Origin: Rhynchopus sp. YZ270_cl-10
Lineage: Eukaryota; Euglenozoa; Diplonemea; Diplonemida; Diplonemidae
Direction of reading: 5' to 3'
Assembly (NCBI GenBank): GCA_964035575.1
Contig: OZ037865.1
Coordinates: 1,240,001-1,304,000, forward strand
DNA: 64,000 nt
The notes under the pieces were generated by a model. It was not told where the DNA came from, did no database searches, and saw only the letters and a list, made by a program, of their open reading frames with translations. Below, one piece after another: positions 51,684 through 61,100 of the stretch. Numbering within the stretch: the first letter of the stretch is position 1; every line of letters starts with the position of its first letter. The position numbers and the translations under genes were made by a program.

Positions 51684-52391
51684 CCGATTTACCCCAACGT
51701 CTTTTTGCAAGTATATGATTAAAAGAAAAAATAAAGGAACATTTTTGAGTAGGCTAAAGCTATTCTTGGGGTTTACCGAGGGAATAGCAAAGCCGAAACT
51801 AAAACGTGTAACCCCCCAAAAACCCCCCTTGCTTTTTGGGGTTGTTGTTCAACGGGAAACCTCCTCGCCAACCACGTACCATCACTGAATTAGGTTCGGG
51901 TGGTTTTCCCTTTCAGCTTTTTGTGTCGTAAAAGCTTTTGTATTTTCCCTCCCTCCCTCACCTCCGCCTCCAGCGGATTCGACTAGCTCGGCCTAGCCGA
52001 TTTACCCCAACGTCTTTTTGCAAGTATATGATTAAAAGAAAAAATAAAGGAACATTTTTGAGTAGGCTAAAGCTATTCTTGGGGTTTACCGAGGGAATAG
52101 CAAAGCCGAAACTAAAACGTGTAACCCCCCAAAAACCCCCCTTGCCTTTTGGGGTTGTTGTTCAACGGGAAACCTCCTCGCCAACCACGTACCATCACTG
52201 AATTAGGTTCGGGTGGTTTTCCCTTTCAGCTTTTTGTGTCGTAAAAGCTTTTGTATTTTCCCTCCCTCCCTCACCTCCGCCTCCAGCGGATTCGACTAGC
52301 TCGGCCTAGCCGATTTACCCCAACGTCTTTTTGCAAGTATATGATTAAAAGAAAAAATAAAGGAACATTTTTGAGTAGGCTAAAGCTATTC

Positions 52392-53160
52392 CTGTGTATA
52401 CTGTGTATACTGTGTATACTGTGTATACTGTGTATACTGTGTATACTGTGTATACTGTGTATACTGTGTATACTGTGTATACTGTGTATACTGTGTATAC
52501 TGTGTATACTGTGTATACTGTGTATACTGTGTATACTGTGTATACTGTGTATACTGTGTATACTGTGTATACTGTGTATACTGTGTATACTGTGTATACT
52601 GTGTATACTGTGTATACTGTGTATACTGTGTATACTGTGTATACTGTGTATACTGTGTATACTGTGTATACTGTGTATACTGTGTATACTGTGTATACTG
52701 TGTATACTGTGTATACTGTGTATACTGTGTATACTGTGTATACTGTGTATACTGTGTATACTGTGTATACTGTGTATACTGTGTATACTGTGTATACTGT
52801 GTATACTGTGTATACTGTGTATACTGTGTATACTGTGTATACTGTGTATACTGTGTATACTGTGTATACTGTGTATACTGTGTATACTGTGTATACTGTG
52901 TATACTGTGTATACTGTGTATACTGTGTATACTGTGTATACTGTGTATACTGTGTATACTGTGTATACTGTGTATACTGTGTATACTGTGTATACTGTGT
53001 ATACTGTGTATACTGTGTATACTGTGTATACTGTGTATACTGTGTATACTGTGTATACTGTGTATACTGTGTATACTGTGTATACTGTGTATACTGTGTA
53101 TACTGTGTATACTGTGTATACTGTGTATACTGTGTATACTGTGTATACTGTGTATACTGT
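52392..53160 (+). repeat. CTGTGTATA satellite, right part, about 85 units of 9 bp
   Basis: Continuation of the array at 46508 after the retrotransposon; together about 148 units. It ends CTGTGCAGTGTGAG. Confidence 0.97.
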
Positions 53161-53833
53161 GCAGTGTGAGAAAATTGTGAACAAGAAAAAACAAAAAAGC
53201 TTGCGTTTCTTTTATCGAACAGATTTTATTCTCCGCCCCGTACCCAAAACGTAAACACCACTTTGAATCAGAAAAAATATTTTCTTTTCTGGTGTGACCT
53301 ATACAGGGGTAGTGGTATACCTTAGAAGGACCTTTTTTACACCTTTTTTTTTGGGGGGTGCTAAAATTATTTCGTGTACATTTTTTTGGTGGTTTTTTGT
53401 GGCCAGAAATTTCCCCCAGAAATTTTTACCCACAAAAAATCAAAAAATATTTTTTTGATTTCGGTGCACCGGAGCCTGTGCGTGCTGTGATGGGGTCACT
53501 TTGCGCTCAGAAATGAGTATTTTTGACCTAAAATGCATGTGTCAGTTTTTACAGGCCATTTTCAAGTTTTGTGTGCAAAATATGGTCAGTACTTGACTTC
53601 TGAAGGAAAAGTACAAAATGAACGTGGGGCAGTTTGCGTTAATGCGAATTTTACACCCCACCATTTGACGGGCGGAGCTCGTAGAACCCAACGAAGAGTG
53701 AGAAAAAAGGATACGCCGAAACAATAAAAGTAGCGTACCGTGCGCCTGCGGCGCAAGCTGGTATCCCACCTTCCCATGACATAGTGTCGCAGGCTACTGC
53801 CGTCTTGGAACCCTCCATCGGCTCCTTGCCTTG
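53161..53833. other. Spacer between satellites
   Basis: No gene recognised. CCTTAGAAGGACCTTTTTTA near 53322 recurs at about 54330-54357. The stretch 53716-53760 is the inverted counterpart of 8703-8750. Confidence 0.5.
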
Positions 53834-54227
53834 GTACTGGGTACTGGGTACTGGGTACTGGGTACTGGGTACTGGGTACTGGGTACTGGGTACTGGGTAC
53901 TGGGTACTGGGTACTGGGTACTGGGTACTGGGTACTGGGTACTGGGTACTGGGTACTGGGTACTGGGTACTGGGTACTGGGTACTGGGTACTGGGTACTG
54001 GGTACTGGGTACTGGGTACTGGGTACTGGGTACTGGGTACTGGGTACTGGGTACTGGGTACTGGGTACTGGGTACTGGGTACTGGGTACTGGGTACTGGG
54101 TACTGGGTACTGGGTACTGGGTACTGGGTACTGGGTACTGGGTACTGGGTACTGGGTACTGGGTACTGGGTACTGGGTACTGGGTACTGGGTACTGGGTA
54201 CTGGGTACTGGGTACTGGGTACTGGGT
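53834..54227 (+). repeat. GTACTGG satellite, about 56 units of 7 bp
   Basis: Near-perfect (TACTGGG)n; open in several frames without stops, so not coding. Confidence 0.97.
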
Positions 54228-54496
54228 GCCCAGTTTTTTGATCGAAAACAAGGCCCCTCCACCACAGGGAAAGCTCGGGGAAAAGTCACGTTTTCCTTAA
54301 GGAAATGCCCTAAGGAAAACCACCATACCTTAGAAGGACCTTAGAAGGACCTTTTTTACACCTTTTTTTTAGCAAAATCACACCATTTTCTTTTTTCTTC
54401 CACACGCGCTTGGTTTTTGTGTTTCATTAACTTTTATCAAAAAGCTTTAGTTTCGACGCGAAACGTTTCCCCATGTATTGCACGGGAAACAATATA

Positions 54497-55336
54497 TATG
54501 GACTCGTCCGGAAACCCCTCTGGTAAGATTCATCCTTTTGGGTATTTTTGGGTTTTTTTGATGATGTCCCCCACAAAAAGTGCATCTAGGTGATATTCTG
54601 ATATGAAAATAGGTTTTTGGGGGGGTCTGAGGCTATATTTTCGCTTTTTTAATCAGATTTTCAGCCTTTTATTGTCGTTCTTCTGGATCTCTTCTCTCTT
54701 TCTCTTAATGCTGCCATGCCGCCTTGACAAGGTTTCATTGACCTCTGTCAAATCTACTGGGTCAATGCCAGGGACTTTTGCTTTGCGGGTCACCTTGGAT
54801 GTGGAGACTCCATAGTAAATAAAGGTTCCCTCCGTGTCAGAGTACACGCTGAAATGACACCGTTGCTCGGGTAGCAGTACACAGAAGAAAAGAGATTGAT
54901 GGAAAGAAGGGTGCACTGATACGTATGAGTACGAGGGAATGAGATAACAAAGGCCTCTGTGTGGGGAAGCTCGCGCAGGGCACCGACAATGACCCCTACG
55001 GTAAGGATCTCCTGACAACAAGAATCATCAGAGAGATGGTTCGAAACGACACCAAGTGTGCGTCGCACCCATTCTTACCGTGTTTCTCGACAAAAAAGTG
55101 AACTTCACTGCTGTCATTGCCACGTTTATGAAATGTCCAAAAATACGTAAAAAAATATAAGTAAAAAGGGGGGGAGGGGAAATAAACAAAAATAAATGCC
55201 CAAAATATGCCCTCTGGGGTGGTAGGTGTATGGTGGGTATCAAAAAATTGGGTTGTTTGGGTGTTTTGAGCAGAAAAACCTCAAAAAACCCCCAAAAGGA
55301 TGAATCTTACCAGGAGGGTTTCCGGACGGACCCATA
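54497..55336 (-). mobile_element. Old TIR element with decayed coding
   Basis: TCCGGAAACCCCTCTGGTAA with GATTCATCCTTTTGGG at the left is inverted at 55285-55330 with several mismatches. The interior reads better on the minus strand (for example VTRKAKVPGIDPVDLTEVNE then TLSRRHGSIKRKREE, and an overlapping frame 54790-55068), but no family is recognised. Confidence 0.45.
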
Positions 55337-55464
55337 TGACAAACAGGTGCAGGGTGGTTCCGTGCTTATCATAGAACCCGGCACCTTGTGTGTCTTCCAA
55401 AAACCAAAAAGCGTTGTGTGTGAAGTTTTGAAGGAAGGAAAAATAAAAATCACGTATGTACTCA

Positions 55465-55703
55465 GAACTTGTCCATTTCGGCAAATTGACCCCACCACAG
55501 CGAGGACGGATTCCGGAAATGCAAATGCAGGTGTTTAAAAGCTTCACCAACGAGAAAAAAGCTCACGCCAGGGGGAAAAAAGGTGTCTCACCTCCCAACA
55601 CCCCCCAACGCACCCAACAGATCCCAACGCCTCCCAACACCTCCCAACGCCTCCCCACGCCCCCCAACACCCCCCAACACCTCCCAACAGCCTGCTAATT
55701 TAG
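55465..55703 (+). repeat. Dispersed module and CCCAACACC minisatellite before the ankyrin gene
   Basis: 55465-55544 (AACTTGTCCATTTCGGCAAA onward) is about 80% like 25713-25795, just right of the GTGTACT satellite. It is followed by the CCAACACC array ending in CTGCTAATTTAG that is also at 45407. Confidence 0.6.
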
Positions 55704-55737
55704 GTGGACATTTTCAGGAGAACTCACAACACAACAA

Positions 55738-57436
55738 TGATGAAGTTCGTCGCAACTGTGAAGAAGTTGTTCAAAGCAGGTGAGGATGTACGTGCCACAG
55801 ACGCCAATGGAGATACGTGTCTTCTCCGTGCAGTGCGTCGTGGACACACCGATACTGTGCGCTCTCTGTGCATCAAAAACATGCAGACGTGGTGCAGGTG
55901 CTCATTGATGCAGGGGCAGACATTGACATAAGGAAGGATTTTGGACGTTCGCCTCTGCACTCGGCTAGCATTTTAGGAGAACTCACAACTGTGAAGATGT
56001 TGGTCAAAGCAGGTGCGGATGTACGTGCCACAGACGACAGAGGAGCCACGTGTCTTAGACTTGCAGCGTATCGTGGACACACCGATACTGTGCGCTCTCT
56101 TGTGAGCTTGCCAGAGGTGGACCTGAATCACCAAGACAGCAAGAACTTCACTGCGTTGCACGCTGCTGTGCAAGAAAAACATGCAGACGTGGTGCAGGTG
56201 CTCATTGATGCAGGGGCAGACATTGACATAAGGAAGGATTTTGGACGTTCGCCTCTGCACTCGGCTAGCATTTTAGGAGAACTCACAACTGTGAAGATGT
56301 TGGTCAAAGCAGGTGCGGATGTACGTGCCACAGACGACAGAGGAGCCACGTGTCTTAGACTTGCAGCGTATCGTGGACACACCGATACTGTGCGCTCTCT
56401 TGTGAGCTTGCCAGAGGTGGACCTGAATCACCAAGACAGCAAGAACTTCACTGCGTTGCACGCTGCTGTGCAAGAAAAACATGCAGACGTGGTGCAGGTG
56501 CTCATTGATGCAGGGGCAGACATTGACATAAGGAAGGATTTTGGACGTTCGCCTCTGCACTCGGCTAGCATTTTAGGAGAACTCACAACTGTGAAGATGT
56601 TGGTCAAAGCAGGTGCGGATGTACGTGCCACAGACGCCCAAAGAGCCACGTGTCTTAGACTTGCAGCGTATCGTGGACACACCGATACTGTGCGCTATCT
56701 TGTGGGTTTGCCGGAGGTGGACCTGAATCACCAAGACAGCAAGAACTTCACTGCGTTGCACGCTGCTGTGCAAGAAAAACATGCAGACGTGGTGCAGGTG
56801 CTCATTGATGCAGGGGCAGACATTGAGAATGCAAAGAATACCGACGGATGCTCGCCTCTGCACGTGGCTAGCATTTCAGGAGAACTCACAAATGTGAAGA
56901 TGTTGGTCAAAGCAGGTGCGGATGTGCGTGCCACAGACGACAGAGGAGCCACGTGTCTTTCCATTGCAGCGCATTTTGGACACACCGATACTGTGCACTA
57001 TCTTGTGAGCTTGGCGGAGGTGGACCTGAATCACCAAATCAGGGATTACTGGACTGCGTTGCACCTTGCTGTGGAAGAAAAACATGCAGACGTGGTGCAG
57101 GTGCTCATTGATGCAGGGGCAGACATTGACATAAGGAATGATCATGGAAGCTCGCCTCTGCACTTTGCTAGCGATGTAGGAGAACTCACAACTGTGAAGA
57201 TGTTGGTCAAAGCAGGTGCGGATGTGCGTGCCACAGACGCCGATGGAGATACGTGTCTTAGACTTGCAGCGTATTGTGGACACACCGATACTGTGCGCTA
57301 TCTTGTGGGTTTGCCGGAGGTGGACCTGAATCACCAAGGAACCAATAACTGCACTGCGTTGCACGTTGCTGCGCAACAAAAACATGCAGACGTGGTGCAG
57401 GTGCTCATTGATGCAGGGGCAGACACTGAGCGTTAG
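55738..57436 (+). CDS. Ankyrin-repeat protein; first unit frame-broken
   Basis: The open frame 55817-57436 (539 codons) is almost entirely ankyrin repeats. It has about five 100-residue (300-nt) units, each of three ankyrin repeats, with signatures GRSPLHSASILGELTTVKML, VKAGADVRATD, LAAYRGHTDTVRSLV and HADVVQVLIDAGAD. Units at 55882 and 56182 look identical in DNA, the third nearly so, and later ones diverge; expansion is recent. Upstream, ATG 55738 (MMKFVATVKKLFKAGEDVRA) starts an earlier unit in another frame. Compared with later units, about 67 nt are missing after 55868, which shifts the frame. So either the gene is damaged at its 5' end or translation starts at 55817 with a non-ankyrin leader. 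It ends abruptly in GADTER. No signal peptide, helix or other domain. Confidence 0.65.
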
Positions 57437-58108
57437 AACAATGCCGGACATTCTCCTTAAGTTGCGCCATTCTTGTGTGCAGCTTCCGTTGGAGTTGTAT
57501 TTTGATTCCTGTAAACTGAGTTTCCTTTAGGATCCCTTCAGGAGCATCCCTACCTACCTTTACGGTAGACAATACCTTGTTCCGCATGGTGCTGCGATTG
57601 GATGCCGACGACGATTCGCTCTGGCCGGTAGACAGCAGAATTCCACCAGGGGCGTCGCTCTACTCGATAACACCTCATTTCCGACGAACGGCAACACCTT
57701 TTTTTTTTTTTCCTTCTTGGACATGATTCGTCTTGATCATTCCCGTTGTTGTGACCCCCGAACACATCGCACCTCTTCACCTTTGCTGCAGAGGAGAGAG
57801 TCCGTGACACAACTGTCACAACAGACATCCAAAATGCTTTACGATTTCCTCGAGATGCGGGTTGTGGTGTTTCCGCCTCCGACACTGTGCCCACCATGAT
57901 GATTTGTTACCTAGTGTAGGTCATCTACGTGCAACATCACCTTCCGTATCGCATCTTGGAGCCCCTTTTGTGGGTCTCACTAAACAACCTCCCAAAAACC
58001 AGGACAAAAGGGGTTGGATATCTCCCCTCCCCCCGACACACACATCCTCAAAAATGTTCTGATTCCGCCAAAGTTTTGTTGTTCGTTCCACCCATCCTCT
58101 AATTTAAG
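57437..58108. other. Spacer between ankyrin and coiled-coil genes
   Basis: No gene recognised. It ends with a pyrimidine-rich stretch (CCACCCATCCTCTAATTTAAG) abutting ATG 58109. Confidence 0.5.
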
Positions 58109-61100
58109 ATGTCCCAGGCTGGGACCACAACGGTGCAGGCTCGGTGTGGATGCGGGTATCTTCATCCGGTTCAGGTTGGGAGGCTTGCGGATGGCGCTTC
58201 ATCGACGATTGAGTCGCGCTCCGTTTCGCCTAATGCAGGCGCTGCGAGGGAGGGGGCGATGCAACGCGGGGGGAGTACGCAGTTTTCTGTGACCCCGCTG
58301 GCTCCGTATCATCTGACCACCACCACCACCACCACGAAGGGACCAGCCGTCGACGCTGCCGCGTTCACAAGCGAACACCGTCTCTCACTTCTTGCTGTTA
58401 CCGACATATCAGAGAGACTGGACCACAGAGAGAAGGAGCTGATCCACGCATACGGCCTGCTCAATCAGTTTCAAGGGATCACTGAAGAGCAGAAGGCACA
58501 TATCGAAGGTGACGCTGCGAGACATCAGCAGCAGTTGAAAGGGATGAGGGAGCAGCTTCAAGAGCATGAACAGTTGAGTACAGACCGGACCTCGGAGATC
58601 CGTCTTCTGCGAGAGGAGAACGACAGAATGCGGGGTGCGCTCCAAAAGGCGGAGGACAGTGAACACACCCACCTTCGTCTCTCCGATCGTTATCGAGCGG
58701 AGAATCGGCAGCTCAATGAGATTACCGCACGCTATACAGATCTCTCCCGTACTCATGAATCTTGTGAAAGAACGCAGTATGAGCTGCGTGAGAAGACGAC
58801 AGTCATGAGCAGGCAGCTTAACGAAGCGCACCTCCAGCTGCAGCTCATGAACACCGAGGCAGGGCGGGAGAACAAACAGCTCAAGAAGGAGTTGGGTGTG
58901 CTCTCCGATCGGTACCAGGCTGCGGAGAAGGATGTCCTCAGCAGGGCGCGGGAGAACAGCGAGCTGTCTGAGGAGTGCCGGGTGAGCAGGCTGAAGCTGG
59001 GGAGTCAGAGCTTTGCGGACCTGCAGGCAGAGGTTGCAAGGTTGGCGCACGACAACGAACGTCTGCGGGGTGCAGCAGTGCACGACGAAGCACGTCTGAA
59101 GGAGCTTTCCGAAGCATTCGATCTCATTGAACCCGTCCAAGAGGAGTTCCGCAACCGTCTCCGTGAGTACAGTGAAGCAACGGAAGAGGTGCGGGACAAT
59201 CTCGTTTCGCGTGACTCAGAGATTGTTGCCCTAAAAAGCCAGCTGCACGACCCAAACCGCAACGCCTCTGTTGCGCGCGACAGAAGGGAGCGTGCGCATC
59301 AGGTAGAGGTGCTGGGCCAGGAGATGCAGCAGCTGCGTGAACAGCTCACGGAGGTGCTGCAGGATTTTATTGGAGGGTCGCCGCCACGTTCACCACGTTC
59401 GCCACGTTCACCACAGAGCGGAAGGGGGTCGCCCCATAGGTCCCCAACCTCGAGGTCAGGGTGTTCCTTCGATGCGGATAGCAGTGTGCGTAGGCATCAC
59501 AGCTTTCATCGTCTGGGAAGTGTGCGTAAAGGAGAGGCGCAGCCGATGTCGGTCACAACGGAAATGATTATTGCTGCAGCAAGCGACTGTGCAGCGCAGA
59601 ACCGACGCTTCAGGGAGGCGAGCATCGACAAGAAGCAGACCCTCAGCCAGGTGCGGCAGTCGCTCAAAGGGCTGCTTGACGAAGCGGGTGGTGATGTGCG
59701 TGACGAAGCGGTCAGCGCAGATGTCCACCAGCTGTCGATACTCTGTGTGGATGCGGTGCGGACGCTGCACAGACAAGCGCAGAAGATGCGGCATGAGCTC
59801 CAGGACATCACGCTCGACTTCAACGACGTCAGCGCTGAGCTGGAGGAGGCACGGCGGCAGAACGGCATTGCCGCAGGACAGCACGACTCCCTGCAGCGTG
59901 CGCTCGATGCCCGCAGCCCCTCCGCAGAACGGCAGCGTCTCGAGCACGACAACAGCGACCTTGCTGCACAACTAGAATCGCTCCGTGAAGAGCACGCAGA
60001 GGTGTGCCGTCAGTCGCACGACGCACACCAAGCTGTGCAGGAGATGAGTGCACTCAAGGAGGAGCTTGCGAGCAAGACTGCAGACATTCTTGCCATGCAG
60101 GACGACCGGGCAAGCATGCAACGCATGATGCAGATGCTGGAGGACAAGGCACGGACGCAGACAGACGCGCCTGCGGAGAACATCGAGGCTGCGCTAGCCT
60201 CGGTGCTGCACCGATTCGAGCAGGCCGAGCGGGCACTCAACATCTTGCAACAGCAGAGACAGGCAGGGGAGCAGAAGCTGCAGGACGCGATCAGCGAGGT
60301 GGACGTACTGCAGACACAGCTTGCGGAGTCGCAGCAGGAAGCACACCAAGGGAAGGCGGAGGTGGGACAGCTCCGGCAGCAGCAGCAACAACACACCCAG
60401 CAACTCCAGCAGCAGGCACAGCAGCACAAACAGGAGCTGCAACAACAGATACCCACCACCCCACCCGTCTCGCCACACGCACACAGAGACGCCCTGGAAG
60501 AGCTAGCACAGCTTCGCGATCAGATCGACGAGCGTGACGCAGAGCTGGCACGCCTCCGCAACTCTAGCATCCAAAGCACTGCCGTCGGCATGAGCGGCGT
60601 GCCTCTGGACATGACCTTCCAGCAGACCCCTGTCCTCCTCGACAAGATCCAGCATGAGGCGGGCAACCACAACCCAGAGATCAACACCCTCCGCGAACGT
60701 CTGACGAAGGCAGAACAGGAGTACGTCGACGCACGGCGTGCACAGGACATGCTCAAACAGCACCCAAGCAAGCTGCCCCCGGACCACCCGACTGTGGTGG
60801 CACTACGGACAGCAGAGCAGAAGATCGACGACATTGCGAGCATCATCCGCCTCAAGACTGAGCTGGATGAGTTGCGGCGCCTCCCCCCTTTGAGCCTTGA
60901 ACCTCTGGTGGACGAAGAGGCCTTGGCGAGACAGGCGGGGCTGGCGCGCGACTGCGAGACACTACGAGGGGAGAACCGCCAGCTGCTGAATGAAAACGAG
61001 TTGCTACATGAACAGCTTGCAGAGGCGCGCGCACGGCGTTCTCCTAGGTCACCACCGCGGGAGAGCGCTGATATGCAGCAGGTCCGCGAGCGCAACAACG

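Larger units (their letters stand above)
47066..52391 (+). mobile_element. Tyrosine-recombinase retrotransposon (DIRS order; VIPER-like gene order)
   Basis: 5.3 kb, looks whole and young. Parts in order: repeat A1 (47066-47246), gag-like ORF, tyrosine recombinase ORF, RT-RNase H ORF, then B1 (51661-51765), A2 (51766-51946), B2 (51974-52078), A3 (52079-52259), B3 (52287-52391). Split direct repeats A1-ORFs-B1-A2-B2 are the hallmark of Ngaro/PAT/VIPER-type elements that integrate as circles; here one extra A-B unit (313-bp period) is present. Recombinase before RT is the order described for trypanosomatid VIPER, not for DIRS or Ngaro. It sits in a 9-bp satellite in register with no target duplication, as expected for tyrosine-recombinase integration. 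Copies A2 and A3 differ by about one base, so it is recent. Confidence 0.88.

Noticed and set aside
52251-53254. Open frames of about 280-310 codons (CILCILC, HSIHSIH)
   Set aside because: The same 9-bp satellite, joined by chance to retrotransposon B3 repeat sequence.
53586-54344. Open frames with PSTQYPV or GTGYWVL repeats
   Set aside because: 7-bp GTACTGG satellite artefact.
53317-54368. GTACTGG satellite flanked by CCTTAGAAGGACC direct repeats as a transposon
   Set aside because: No convincing inverted ends; the direct repeats could be part of a dispersed repeat.
55973-57451. Minus-strand frames across the ankyrin array
   Set aside because: Antisense shadows recurring with each 300-bp unit.
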